A stretch of 35,623 nt of DNA from Candidatus Bathyarchaeota archaeon (GCA_026014815.1 JAOZHP010000146.1:1-35623); one strand, 5' to 3'. Shown: positions 7,261-15,601, numbered from the stretch's first letter. Notes: generated by a model not told the origin, from the sequence alone. Made by a program: numbers and translations.

Positions 7261-8234
7261 CTTTTTTCTTCTCCGACTAGTGAGAGGTGTCCTAGTAGGG
7301 TTGATAACTGGATCTCTGGCCGTGAGCCTTGGGTTAGTCTGTAATCTATCTCACCGAGAGTGTCGCTTAGCTTGACCTTCATCTGCTCTGTTAGCGTGCT
7401 ATGCCTCATTATCTCACGATACGTTATACGTATGATATCCTCAGGAGCCAGTCCTTGGTCGATGAGGAGCTCCCTTAAGGCTTCTCTGCTGTCTAGGAAC
7501 TTACCGTCCAGTGCGAGCTGAATCATGTCACGGATTTTGTCTGGTCTGACGCTGCCGAGAAGACTGTAAACAGATACGTCATCGATGACTGCGCCATTGG
7601 CTGCAGCAGCCTGTAGTAGATTTGTGGCTTTTCTAAGGTCACCACCACTGGCTTGATACAGAGCCTCTAGACCTTCGTCTACTATATCGAGTTTTTCTTG
7701 ATCGGTGATGTAGCTTAGTCTTTCTTTGATGTCTTTTTCATCTAGGGAACTGTACCTGAATATGCTACAGCGGCTCTGTATGGGGTCGATTATGTTCTCG
7801 CTGTAGTTTCCTATTAGGCAGAACCGGGCGGTCTTGGTGTAGATCTCCATTGTGCGGCGTAGGGCATGTTGTGCATCGCTTGTTAGGTGGTCCGCTTCGT
7901 CCATGATGAGTATCTTAAAGCTTACTGGACTGGCTATAGCAGCGGTGCGGGCAAAGTTTTTGACTTTGTCTCTAATGACATTGATTCCTCGTTCGTCGCT
8001 TGCATTGAGCTCTAAGATGAAGTTCTTATAGCTTGGACCATAGAGGTCCCGTGCTAATGCGAGTATGCTTGTGGTCTTACCGACGCCTGCTGGGCCGACT
8101 AGCAGTAGGTGGGGGATGTTTTTCTCTTGAACAAAGTTCTTGAGCCTGTCTATGATGTCTCGTTGGTTGACTATTTGGTCCAGTGTGTTTGGCCGGTATT
8201 TCTCTGACCACATACCGCTGCTCATGATGTTCAC
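7257..8234 (-). CDS. rfcS: Replication factor C small subunit
   Basis: RfcS forms the four-copy body of the archaeal clamp loader. It opens WSEKYRPNTLDQIV, has Walker A VGPAGVGKTTS near residue 45, Walker B ILIMDEADHLT near 110, and the SRC arginine-finger motif in IQSRCSIFRY near 155, followed by the helical collar. The length of 325 aa is normal. The first in-frame start is GTG 8234; an ATG three codons later (8225) is also possible. A TATA-like CATAAAAAC about 29 bases upstream suggests a leaderless transcript starting near the GTG. It overlaps rfcL by four bases. Confidence 0.97.
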   Translation of the reverse strand: MNIMSSGMWSEKYRPNTLDQIVNQRDIIDRLKNFVQEKNIPHLLLVGPAGVGKTTSILALARDLYGPSYKNFILELNASDERGINVIRDKVKNFARTAAIASPVSFKILIMDEADHLTSDAQHALRRTMEIYTKTARFCLIGNYSENIIDPIQSRCSIFRYSSLDEKDIKERLSYITDQEKLDIVDEGLEALYQASGGDLRKATNLLQAAAANGAVIDDVSVYSLLGSVRPDKIRDMIQLALDGKFLDSREALRELLIDQGLAPEDIIRITYREIMRHSTLTEQMKVKLSDTLGEIDYRLTQGSRPEIQLSTLLGHLSLVGEEKR

Positions 8235-8324
8235 GTTAGCTATGTTACCGGGTACGCGGTTTTTATGTGCTTCTAAAGGGGTTGAGAGGAGGGGGATTGG
8301 GGTGAAAATGGGTTTACTATTATC

Positions 8325-8786
8325 TTATATGCTGTAGATTGTTTCAGTTACCTGTCTTATTGCTTCTGTCGCTTGTAGGTGTTCACACTGTTCACATACC
8401 GGGTAGGGAGCTTTAGAGAGTGTTTTGAGATGCGTTTGTATCTCAGTTATCTGGTGGTGTGCTTGGACTGCTTCAAGTAGACGAAACCCAAAATATTTTA
8501 CTGCCTCGCCGTTTGTCTCTAAGAATTCTCTGAATGTTTTAGGTAATAGTCTGTACATTTGTGCTTCTTCTATTACGTCGTTAGCGTCGAGGAGTACTAT
8601 TTCGAGTATCTGTATGAGCGTTTCTGGGTCGGTGGAATTGTTTTGTTGAATGTTTTGTAGTTGGGGTTCTACATGATGTGTCCATACTTGCTTACGCTTG
8701 AGGCGTTGTGTCAATGTGTTTAGTATAGTTACCCATTCGTTTGCTTCTAGTTTGGATAAAGTGTTTACGAGAACTTGTGCATCCAT
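8325..8786 (-). CDS. Hypothetical helical protein with CEQC pair, 153 aa
   Basis: I do not recognise this protein. It is predicted to be almost entirely helical and soluble. Near the C-terminus it carries a single CEQC pair (PVCEQCEHLQATEAI) that could bind metal in a dimer. The ATG is preceded by a purine-rich stretch (GAGTGAGAAAAA). Gln and His are frequent, giving a composition slightly different from the flanking housekeeping genes. It lies just upstream of rfcS on the same strand, with about 90 bases between, and upstream of a divergent HTH gene. No function can be assigned. Confidence 0.65.
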   Translation of the reverse strand: MDAQVLVNTLSKLEANEWVTILNTLTQRLKRKQVWTHHVEPQLQNIQQNNSTDPETLIQILEIVLLDANDVIEEAQMYRLLPKTFREFLETNGEAVKYFGFRLLEAVQAHHQITEIQTHLKTLSKAPYPVCEQCEHLQATEAIRQVTETIYSI

Positions 8787-8935
8787 TTTTTCTCACTCTG
8801 GAACATAACTTACTTGCAGTTTATTTTTACAGTTATAAGATGTTTTCTATTGAAGGGTGTGAGGGTTTTCAGTCATCTCTATTCTCTATGATGCTGCGTC
8901 TTGTTTAATAGCGGTGTGTGGCTTGGAGTGGATGC

Positions 8936-9202
8936 ATGTTGGATGTTACTGATGCTTTGACTCATCGTGGACGGGTTAGGGTGCTTGATATTATCCTTAT
9001 GGAGGGGGAGGTGAATATCAGCCACCTTGCTAGGAAGGCGGGTATGGATCATAACGCGACCTCTGGTCACGTGGACAGCCTCGTCGAGTTGGGGCTGGTG
9101 AGAGAGCGCCGCGTGGGCAGGGAGCGTGTCATCATGCCTTGTGTTTCATCAGTTGAGATACGGTTTGAGAAACGGCAGGGTATGCGGGTCACGGTGCAGT
9201 GA
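8936..9202 (+). CDS. ArsR-like winged-helix regulator, 88 aa
   Basis: This is a small DNA-binding regulator. The order is a first helix (LTHRGRVRVLDIILMEG), the helix-turn-helix EVNISHLARKAGMDHNATSGHVDSLVELGLV with its recognition helix around HNATSGHVDSL, then a basic wing (RERRVGRERVIM) and a beta tail. This is the ArsR/MarR-like layout common in archaea. I chose ATG 8936, which has GGAG seven bases upstream; an in-frame GTG at 8918 would add six residues and is less likely. It is transcribed away from the 8325-8786 gene. No metal-binding Cys cluster is present, so a metal sensor role is not indicated. Confidence 0.82.
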   Translation: MLDVTDALTHRGRVRVLDIILMEGEVNISHLARKAGMDHNATSGHVDSLVELGLVRERRVGRERVIMPCVSSVEIRFEKRQGMRVTVQ

Positions 9203-9240
9203 GTCCAAGGAAAAAAAATGTGATTGCACCTCACTTGATT

Positions 9241-9348
9241 ATGGCTACTTTAGATGATTTCATTTATGGACATGGCCACAGAGTTAAGCCGAGGAAGGAG
9301 CTATCAAAACTAGATAAAGACGCTAGACGACATCATATAGAAAGTTGA
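9241..9348 (+). CDS. Possible small protein, 35 aa
   Basis: A short open frame from ATG to TGA encodes a basic, His-rich peptide (starting MATLDDFIYGHGHRVKPR). An upstream in-frame GTG at 9220 would add seven residues. It lies in the gap between two HTH genes. Only composition supports it, so it may be chance. Confidence 0.2.
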   Translation: MATLDDFIYGHGHRVKPRKELSKLDKDARRHHIES

Positions 9349-9409
9349 TATTTATACGTTTAATAAGGAGTAAATGCCGGTAATCGGCGTTATTTTGTTC
9401 CAGACGGGA

Positions 9410-9694
9410 TTAGTCTCGGGGCTCTATCTCGATCAAGCCGCTGACCATGCTGTAGTACTGGAGCACGTTCTCGCCTTTTGCGGTGATCTGGTACCGTTTC
9501 TTGGCGCGTTTGCTGCTCCTGCTCACAATGATTTCCTCAATAAGGTCTTGCGTCGTGAGTGAATGTAATATTTCCTTTAGGCTTTTCCATGAGAGGTTTG
9601 CGCTGTACATGATGCGTGTTGGCTTGTTCTCGCCCTGTTTGATCTGGTTTAGTACCTCGACGGATAGCTGGAACTTTGATCTTCTGGTGCTCAA
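9410..9694 (-). CDS. Winged-helix transcriptional regulator, ArnR1-like, 94 aa
   Basis: This is a paralogue of the product of 2432-2719, with the same opening (STRRSKFQLSVEVL), the same helix-turn-helix block (RIMYSANLSWKSLKEILHSL), a basic wing (SSKRAKKRYQITAKG) and a closing helix. The start codon is TTG, supported by alignment to the paralogue and by a TATA-like TTAATATAC about 28 bases upstream, which predicts a leaderless transcript. It probably acts as a small DNA-binding dimer; its target is unknown. The wing differs from that of the paralogue (SRSSKRAKK versus LKDKRTK), so the DNA targets may have diverged. Confidence 0.82.
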   Translation of the reverse strand: MSTRRSKFQLSVEVLNQIKQGENKPTRIMYSANLSWKSLKEILHSLTTQDLIEEIIVSRSSKRAKKRYQITAKGENVLQYYSMVSGLIEIEPRD

Positions 9695-9714
9695 GTCGAG
9701 TTGTCAACGGTTGC

Positions 9715-9726
9715 GAGTATATTAAT
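9715..9726 (-). promoter_or_regulatory. TATA-like promoter of the 9410-9694 regulator
   Basis: On the minus strand, CATTAATATAC lies about 25-30 bases before the TTG start codon. That is the archaeal TATA-to-start spacing, with no Shine-Dalgarno between, so a leaderless mRNA is likely. Confidence 0.4.
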
Positions 9727-10079
9727 GGATTATCCAGTGTAGATAGTGACGGGTTATCTGTACCGTTAGGATAGTTCGTTAGCATATATCGGTGATATGT
9801 CGGTAGGGGTATAGAATATTGATACTTTTCACGGTGGCTGGAATATCGCGGCGCAGCGAGACGAAGCTACATATGCAGTAAGGGAGGGGTCGTCCGTCGT
9901 CATCACATGATTTTCTTTTTTTCCAAGTTTTTTGACTTTATTTTCTGCATGTTTCATCGGCTTTCCGTTTTTTCCTTGAATGTGATCCTTTTGGGGCTGT
10001 TATGGGGATTATTTTTGTTTAAGGAGGTCACTTCAAAGGTTTTGGTGTTACTTCTTCCCTCCTCATATTAATGCGTAGT
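9727..10079. other. Non-coding gap, no convincing gene
   Basis: About 350 bases between two minus-strand small genes. It contains T-rich runs (9910-9945, 9970-9985) and an isolated AAGGAGGT at about 10021-10028 that is not followed by a credible plus-strand frame. Short frames such as a 42-codon minus-strand one have no supporting signal. I see no RNA gene. Confidence 0.4.
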
Positions 10080-10328
10080 TTAGATCATTGAGGGATTGAT
10101 GTTTGATGGTTCCATAGAGTTCAAGACTTGTTTGGCTTTGTCAGACAACAGGAGCCTGCAGCCTTTATGGATGTATATCCTGTGGAAGACGCCAATCTTT
10201 GTAAGTTTCTTCCTCTGGGGTTCATTGAAGAACACGGAAGACTTAAGCCCCGCGTCTACCTGCTTCAACTCTTTCGAGTAAAACATGACGATGTTTCTGA
10301 AACTTTGCTCGACTTCAGGTGAGGACAT
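10080..10328 (-). CDS. Small winged-helix-like hypothetical protein, 82 aa
   Basis: This is a weakly recognised small protein. Residues from about VFFNEPQRKKLTKIGVFHRI to KGCRLLLSDKAKQVLNSM have the helix-strand-helix spacing and the closing 'LSxKAKQVL' helix of archaeal winged-helix regulators, but no clear recognition helix is visible. It may be a degenerate regulator or the remains of a larger one. The ATG start is at 10328. A broken HTH-like frame lies directly upstream at 10454-10616. Confidence 0.45.
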   Translation of the reverse strand: MSSPEVEQSFRNIVMFYSKELKQVDAGLKSSVFFNEPQRKKLTKIGVFHRIYIHKGCRLLLSDKAKQVLNSMEPSNINPSMI

Positions 10329-10453
10329 TGCTTACACGTCGTATCGGAGACTGCTTCTCTCTGAGCACTTGTTTGATTGGTTTTTGATAAGTGTTTTCAA
10401 TAAAAAAATTTACAATGAATATGTGAAGCTGTTTCAGCAAATTCTACACTGTT

Positions 10454-10616
10454 CTAGGCGTATAATCCTGTTTCCTTTAACTCCTCTTTGACGCTGAGGA
10501 CGTTCTTGGTTATCTTAAAGTGCGTTTGTCTTGCAGTTCCAAGTTCTATGAGGTTCATTTACTATCCTTAACCATTTCATGGTTTTCTTGACCCTTGAGT
10601 TGAAGATTAGATACAT
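10454..10616 (-). pseudogene. Frameshifted helix-turn-helix remnant
   Basis: Two overlapping minus-strand frames read as one winged-helix protein if a single frame change is allowed. An upstream piece starts at ATG 10616 (MYLIFNSRVKKTMKWLRIVN). A second piece starts near 10558 (NLIELGTARQTHFKITKNV, then LSVKEELKETGLY) and ends at TAG 10454. Together they match the usual 'R-V-x-x-L-x-x-L...EL.R.T...T...LK.L.E.GL' pattern of archaeal HTH proteins. Neither piece alone is a complete domain. The rest of the gap up to 10651 shows nothing else. Confidence 0.35.
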
Positions 10617-10651
10617 ATTTTCCGGTGGAGAGGTAACACAGTTAATCCTTT

Positions 10652-12598
10652 CTAGATCGCGGTCTTCGTTGCACCGCCGTGATGTGTCAATCTGGGACGC
10701 ACATTCACAATCATTAGCTTATCAGGGCCCTGATTGCTTTTATCTGCTCTCACAATGGCCTCGCCTGTGTTCAGTTGATGAGGAGGTACAGGTGTACCGT
10801 CCACGATCTGTTTAAGCAAGGTGCTGCTGATGATGTCGCTCTTGTGGAAAATCTTGATGTCACTGCCTTTGATGACTTTGGGGTCCACATCCTCCGGGAA
10901 ATGAGTGTCCAGCATCAGCCATGTTCCTGCGTGCCTCTTCTTCCTGATCAGGTAGTTCACATAGTCAGTGAAGTCCTTGCTGAGACCCTTCCTGAGGTAG
11001 TCATGGGCCTCGTTTATCACGAAGACGAATTGCTCATTCACGGTGCGGGGGTTATTGATCAATGAGCTTATCACTAAAATCATAACGCTGAAGATGTCAT
11101 CTGGCTCCATCATGATCTTACGTAGATCAAATATATTCACGCCACCCATCTTCAGGTTTCCCGTAAAATCTCCGCCCTCCAAGTAATCCTCCAACGTCTC
11201 AAGTCGCATCAACGCAAAACCCTTCTGGTTAGGGTTAAGATCGCTGCCCTCCACGTGGCGACGGATGCTTCTTAAACCAAAGTTTGGTTCGTATTGCGTC
11301 TTCTTAATAATCTGGAATATCTTCTTCACATACATGGATCCGCTCTTCTTACCTAGACTCAGCACATGTGGCCAGTCCTCAGCGGTCAACCGCGTTGGAT
11401 TAATACCGATGGGGTGAACCCTGGTCCCGTAGTCTTTCTCGAACTTGGCTTGCTCGTTTTGATAAACGAAGGGGTCTACGAATATCCTGAAGTTTTTCTC
11501 TGTGATTACCTTCCGTGGCTCCACACCATAGAATTCTCTAAGGAGATCATTCTCACTTTTATTCTTGTTTTCCTCGATGATGCTCCAGAACTCACTTCGC
11601 ATATCCTCACGTGGTTTATGAAACACGATAATGGTAGCAGGCTTCTTCACCTGACTGATACGTGGAATACTGCGGCTCAGCAGCATCTCAGTGATCACAC
11701 CGATGCTGTAACCCTTACCGCTACCCTGCTTTCCACACAAGAACACTATGTGAGGCTCATTAAGGTCCACTGCTACTAGCTGACCTTCCGTCTTACCGAT
11801 AATACCCCACTGCTCAGGTAACTTGTCGCTACCAATGAAGATGATGGGCTTGACACTGTTCTCCATTATCAGAGGAGTATCATCAATAAGCATTTCTTCG
11901 ACAGGTAGATCTTCATCGTTGTATTGTTCTGGCTCTGGGTCCGTCATGAAAAAGAGAGGAGCCTCTAACTCCTGTTCAGTGACGGGTTCAGTATTATCTT
12001 CTGGCTCAGGTTCAAGGTCCATGAAGAAAGGCATGGGTTCTTCGATTTCTTGTTCAACTGGGTCAGGCTGAGGCACGTATATTGAGTCGATGCTTGTCTT
12101 TTTTCCCTGAACCAATTTCATAAGTGTCACTGTTAGCAGATACACTATGATTGCTAAAGGGAACGAGATTAATGAGAACCTAATCATCAAGTCGGGGCTG
12201 ATTAGCCCCAGCAATGGGTTCCACTGAAAAGGGTATATAAGCGTCATCTCGGGGTAGAGAACCGCGTCCATAAGGACATGCAGCCAGACACCGACCAACG
12301 CTCCCGCTACATAATGTTTCGCATGCGTCTTTTGGGGAAGTCTTATTCTTTCCATGTATGGCTCAGTGTACCTTCTCGCAAAGTACATCACGATAGCTAT
12401 AGCTAGAGCCGGCATGGTACTGACTGTAAGGCTGTGATATGGTCCGTGAAGTGGCTGAGGCAGATTAAGCAACAACACCAAAAGCGGCTCAATGTCAAGT
12501 ATTATAGTTGCCAGTAATAGCGTCGGCAAATCCAGTAAAGGGTACAGTACGAGGGCTACCAGGAGACCAGGCCCCAAGTGAAGGGGTGTGAATGGCAT
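10652..12598 (-). CDS. YdjM-like membrane domain fused to HerA-like ATPase, 648 aa
   Basis: The N-terminal 190 residues form a multi-pass membrane domain with the pattern of the YdjM/metal-dependent membrane hydrolase family: TPLHLGPG, LDIEP, HGPYHSL, HVLMD and YPF, with His and Asp as likely metal ligands. A Pro/Glu-rich linker of about 70 residues contains a near-duplicate (PMPFFMDLEPEPE and APLFFMTDPEPEQ). The C-terminal 400 residues are a HerA/FtsK-like ATPase: Walker A CGKQGSGKGYS, Walker B FVFVINEAHD, a late THFPEDVDP segment and LNTGEAIV. HerA proteins pump DNA as hexamers, normally with nuclease NurA, which is absent here. I chose ATG 12598 (MPFTPLHLG) because the family begins there; a start nine codons upstream is possible. 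The role is unknown; a membrane-anchored DNA translocase or defence ATPase is an inference. Confidence 0.8.
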   Translation of the reverse strand: MPFTPLHLGPGLLVALVLYPLLDLPTLLLATIILDIEPLLVLLLNLPQPLHGPYHSLTVSTMPALAIAIVMYFARRYTEPYMERIRLPQKTHAKHYVAGALVGVWLHVLMDAVLYPEMTLIYPFQWNPLLGLISPDLMIRFSLISFPLAIIVYLLTVTLMKLVQGKKTSIDSIYVPQPDPVEQEIEEPMPFFMDLEPEPEDNTEPVTEQELEAPLFFMTDPEPEQYNDEDLPVEEMLIDDTPLIMENSVKPIIFIGSDKLPEQWGIIGKTEGQLVAVDLNEPHIVFLCGKQGSGKGYSIGVITEMLLSRSIPRISQVKKPATIIVFHKPREDMRSEFWSIIEENKNKSENDLLREFYGVEPRKVITEKNFRIFVDPFVYQNEQAKFEKDYGTRVHPIGINPTRLTAEDWPHVLSLGKKSGSMYVKKIFQIIKKTQYEPNFGLRSIRRHVEGSDLNPNQKGFALMRLETLEDYLEGGDFTGNLKMGGVNIFDLRKIMMEPDDIFSVMILVISSLINNPRTVNEQFVFVINEAHDYLRKGLSKDFTDYVNYLIRKKRHAGTWLMLDTHFPEDVDPKVIKGSDIKIFHKSDIISSTLLKQIVDGTPVPPHQLNTGEAIVRADKSNQGPDKLMIVNVRPRLTHHGGATKTAI

Positions 12599-12681
12599 CT
12601 GACAGGCATGATTATGATACACCAAATATAAAAGCTAAGAAAAACGCAGCGTCGGAAACAGGTAAATGATGGATAAATGGG

Positions 12682-13887
12682 TTATATAGCTCCAGTTTTC
12701 TTCAATTTATTAATCTCTTTCTCACTGTATCCTGCGATGTCTCTGAGCACCTCAACCGTGTGCTCACCTAGCACTGGTGGAGGGGTCGTGAGTTTACACT
12801 GTGACTCACTGAACTTTAGGGGTGCTCCGATCTGCTTGATCTTCCCCGCTTTGGGGTGATCCATCTCCACGAGCATCTCTCTATGATGAATCTGTGGGTC
12901 AATGAATATCTCGTCAACAGCGTAAACGGGTGCACACGGGAAACCTTGCTCCCTTAGTTTATTAAGCCACATGTCACGTGGCTGCTTCATGAACTCCTCA
13001 CCAAGCAAAGCGTTCAACACCTCGCGGTTTTGAACTCGGTCGTCGTTAGTGCTGTACTTTGGATCCGTGACAAGATGATCCAGTTTCATGATCTCACACA
13101 TTAGCTTGAATAGCCGATCGTTACCACACGCGATGAGGATATACTTGCCATCTCCCGCTTCATAGCCCTGATAAGGTACAATACTAGGATGAGCGTTCCC
13201 CATCCTTGGTGGAACTTTTCCACTGGCAAAATAGTTACCAGCCACATATGTAAGCCACGAGACCCCAGTATCCATCATTCCAATGTCGATGTATTGTCCT
13301 TTACCTGTCATGTCTCGGACTCTTAATGCTGAAAGAATGGCGATGACTGCGTACATGCCTGCGTTAAGATCAGTGACAGCCACACCGATACGGACTGGTG
13401 GCCCATCAGGCTCACCTGTTATCCCCATCAAGCCACCCATTCCCTGAATAATCAGATCATATCCAGGCCACTTGGCATAGGGACCAGTCTGCCCGAAGCT
13501 GGATATGCTACAGTAAATTATGTCGTCATTGATTTTTCTCAACGCTTCATAGTCCACGCCGAGGCGACTTGTTACTCCAGGCCGGAAGTTCTCAAGCACC
13601 ACATCACAGTTGGCCGCTATGCGGTGAATTGCTTCGACCGCTTTCTCATTTTTCATGTTCATTGTGATGCTTTTCTTGCCTCTGTTCACGGACATAAAGT
13701 AACTACTCTCTCCATTCAGGAATGGCGGGAAGGCACGTGTATCGTCACCTCTCCCAGGCATCTCCACCTTGATCACCTCTGCTCCGAGGTCGCTGAGAGT
13801 CATGCTGCAGAAGGGCCCCGCTAATACACGGCTTAGATCAAGTACTCTTATTCCCTTTAACGGAGGGTCACCGGGTGAAAGACTCAT
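12682..13887 (-). CDS. CaiB/BaiF-family (class III) CoA-transferase, 401 aa
   Basis: Class III CoA-transferases move CoA between carboxylic acids (formyl-CoA, carnitine, succinyl-CoA and others). Evidence: the opening PLKGIRVLDLSRVLAGPFCSMTLSDLGAEVIKVE, RGKKSITMNMK, NFRPGVTSRLG and SSFGQTGPYAKWPGYD, and the catalytic Asp, probably the D of VAVTDLNAGMYAV near residue 165. The length is normal. I chose ATG 13887; a 46-residue upstream extension would overlap the preceding gene and is not family-like. It follows the FAD subunit of the amino-acid dehydrogenase cluster after a T-rich terminator, so it may have its own promoter. The substrate is unknown; the context suggests an acid derived from the dehydrogenase reaction. 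Confidence 0.9.
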   Translation of the reverse strand: MSLSPGDPPLKGIRVLDLSRVLAGPFCSMTLSDLGAEVIKVEMPGRGDDTRAFPPFLNGESSYFMSVNRGKKSITMNMKNEKAVEAIHRIAANCDVVLENFRPGVTSRLGVDYEALRKINDDIIYCSISSFGQTGPYAKWPGYDLIIQGMGGLMGITGEPDGPPVRIGVAVTDLNAGMYAVIAILSALRVRDMTGKGQYIDIGMMDTGVSWLTYVAGNYFASGKVPPRMGNAHPSIVPYQGYEAGDGKYILIACGNDRLFKLMCEIMKLDHLVTDPKYSTNDDRVQNREVLNALLGEEFMKQPRDMWLNKLREQGFPCAPVYAVDEIFIDPQIHHREMLVEMDHPKAGKIKQIGAPLKFSESQCKLTTPPPVLGEHTVEVLRDIAGYSEKEINKLKKTGAI

Positions 13888-13952
13888 GACACAAGATACA
13901 TGATGGAGTGGAAAAGGGTTTTCACTCCAATCAATGCACGCTGATTTTAAGT

Positions 13953-13972
13953 GGGGATAAAAAGAAAAAAGG
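13953..13972 (-). terminator. U-rich terminator after the dehydrogenase FAD subunit gene
   Basis: Immediately after the TAA of 13973-15082, the minus strand reads CCTTTTTTCTTTTTATCCCC, a typical archaeal oligo-U termination signal that separates this operon from the CoA-transferase gene. Confidence 0.5.
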
Positions 13973-15082
13973 TTATTCGAACCGTAGTGGATCGAAAGGT
14001 TTGAGCATGGGACTCGTCTCGTCATTGATGATGGTGCTCGCTAATAGCCTTCCTACAATGGGGACCATTGTGATCCCGTAGTCATTGTACCCACACGTGA
14101 CGTAGAGCCCGTCATCGAGCTTCCCTACCGCTGGTTTTTCATCAGGTGTTTGGTCACAGATTCCTGTCCACTGTCTGATTATGTTCAGATTCCGGAGCAC
14201 AGGTATGATGGGAACGAGTTCATCAGCGAAGTGTTCTAGAAACTCTGAAGTGGACTTAACGAGGTCGTACCCCGGTTCCATCCAGTCGATTGTCCCCATG
14301 ATCTCTCCTCTCATGGTTTGTGTTACTTGGAAGTGTGTTGACAGCCTTTCTAACGTGGGCCCAAAGAACGGTCTGATGGGCTCAGAGATGAGCACTTCCT
14401 TCCGCATGGGCGTCAATGGAATCTTGTAGCCGAGTTGCTCGGTGAGCTCTGATGATCGCTCAGCGCATGCCACCACAACGTTCTCTGCCTCATACTCACC
14501 CTTCTCGGCGGTGATCTTGAAGCCATCCGATGTCTTCTCTATCTTGCTTACCTTGTTCTGCTTCTCCACCTGACACTTCATCTTGCGGATCGCCTCGACG
14601 TAAGCCCAGACGACTCCGAATGGGTGTGCGTTCGCCTCGCTTGGCGAGTAGAATCCAGCGATTACGCTGTCGGGGTCCATGTAGCTCCATTTGCGGTGGA
14701 TCTCCTCGGGTGTAAGCTCTCTCTCATCCAGACCCAGCTTTTTAAAGTGAGTATGGTACTCCTTGAGCTGTTTATAATCCGCTTCGTCCTTAGCTAGGAT
14801 GAGGCAACCGCTTGTCTTATGGAACGTGTTGATCCCTGTTTCACTTGAGAGACCTGCGTTGAGCTTCAAGCCCTCCTTGGCTAGCTTTACAAGATCCTTG
14901 TTACCGTTCCCCACAGCATAGGGGTTACGTGCCTTGAGTACGCCGAGGTTTCTTCCCGTTGAGCCCGCGTTCAGGTAGTCTCCCTCTAGGACGTGGACGT
15001 TTCTACCTCGTCTGAGGAGGTTGTAGGCTACACTGAGACCCATGGCCCCGCCGCCTACTACTATTGTCTCGTATTTGGACAT
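13973..15082 (-). CDS. FAD-dependent amino-acid dehydrogenase catalytic subunit (proline dehydrogenase beta-like), 369 aa
   Basis: This is a DAO/glycine-oxidase family flavoprotein. The N-terminal dinucleotide-binding loop VVGGGAMGLSVAYNLLRRG is followed by the FAD loop AGSTGRNLGVLKAR, and a conserved C-terminal GxxD region includes DGLYVTCGYNDYGITMVP. In archaea the same four-gene set (this beta subunit, a 2Fe-2S/FAD alpha subunit, a BFD-type 2Fe-2S protein and a ferredoxin-like protein) forms dye-linked L-proline dehydrogenase; related sets oxidise sarcosine, octopine, D-amino acids or hydroxyproline. The exact substrate is not readable here. It follows the ferredoxin-like gene without a gap and is the last gene of the operon starting at 17467. 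Confidence 0.85.
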   Translation of the reverse strand: MSKYETIVVGGGAMGLSVAYNLLRRGRNVHVLEGDYLNAGSTGRNLGVLKARNPYAVGNGNKDLVKLAKEGLKLNAGLSSETGINTFHKTSGCLILAKDEADYKQLKEYHTHFKKLGLDERELTPEEIHRKWSYMDPDSVIAGFYSPSEANAHPFGVVWAYVEAIRKMKCQVEKQNKVSKIEKTSDGFKITAEKGEYEAENVVVACAERSSELTEQLGYKIPLTPMRKEVLISEPIRPFFGPTLERLSTHFQVTQTMRGEIMGTIDWMEPGYDLVKSTSEFLEHFADELVPIIPVLRNLNIIRQWTGICDQTPDEKPAVGKLDDGLYVTCGYNDYGITMVPIVGRLLASTIINDETSPMLKPFDPLRFE

Positions 15083-15601
15083 CTACTTTTCCTCCACTAT
15101 CTTTATGGCTCGCACCTCGTAGCTGAGAGCAGGGTCATTCATCTCGACGGTTACCACCCATCGTGGGTAGGCATCTCCCTTAGCCTGGTAAGTTGGCATA
15201 ACTATGTTGCCCTCGCCGACAACGGCTCCTGACCTGTCCATGAGCTGAACCTTCATCCCCACTTTGGGGGCTGGAAGAAGCTCGTAAGGCATGGTGACAT
15301 AGCCCTTTCCGTCCTTTATGGACTGGAGATATATACAGAGGCCGGGGCAGACCGCGACGCATAAAGTGCAGCCTGTACATTTATCCCAGTCAACGGTTCC
15401 GAGTGCGCAAAGGTCCTCCTTCTGTATCGCGTCTACCCTACACACTACTGCGCATGGGTTGCACGGGATCTCTTCAACGCACTCGATGAGGGCGACTCTC
15501 TTCTGCTTTACTATCTCCTCTGGGGGTAATACGCCGAACTCTTCTAGCTCCTCCCTCTTGTGGTAACCCCTCTGCAGGGCGTTCAGTTCATCATTTGACA
15601 T
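15083..15601 (-). CDS. Ferredoxin-like subunit of the amino-acid dehydrogenase, 172 aa
   Basis: This is an iron-sulfur electron-transfer subunit. It has two Cys clusters: CVEEIPCNPCAVVC followed by an isolated Cys, and a standard CTGCTLCVAVCPG (about residues 76-88). The C-terminal half is a beta-rich domain ending LSYEVRAIKIVEE. The neighbouring alpha, BFD-type and beta genes make it the counterpart of the ferredoxin-like subunit of four-part archaeal dye-linked L-proline dehydrogenases. Its start overlaps the end of the alpha gene by one base and its stop abuts the start of the beta gene, indicating translational coupling. Confidence 0.85.
   Translation of the reverse strand: MSNDELNALQRGYHKREELEEFGVLPPEEIVKQKRVALIECVEEIPCNPCAVVCRVDAIQKEDLCALGTVDWDKCTGCTLCVAVCPGLCIYLQSIKDGKGYVTMPYELLPAPKVGMKVQLMDRSGAVVGEGNIVMPTYQAKGDAYPRWVVTVEMNDPALSYEVRAIKIVEEK

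Noticed and set aside
10775-12071. Several plus-strand open frames of 80-140 codons opposite the HerA-fusion gene.
   Set aside because: They mirror the codon pattern of the long minus-strand gene, whose motifs are clear.
10652-12598. Standard HerA-NurA end-resection module.
   Set aside because: No NurA-like nuclease, Mre11 or Rad50 lies nearby, and the N-terminal HAS-barrel of HerA is not visible; a membrane domain takes its place.
13888-14025. 46-residue N-terminal extension of the CoA-transferase.
   Set aside because: It overlaps the preceding dehydrogenase gene and its terminator, and the family begins at the later ATG.
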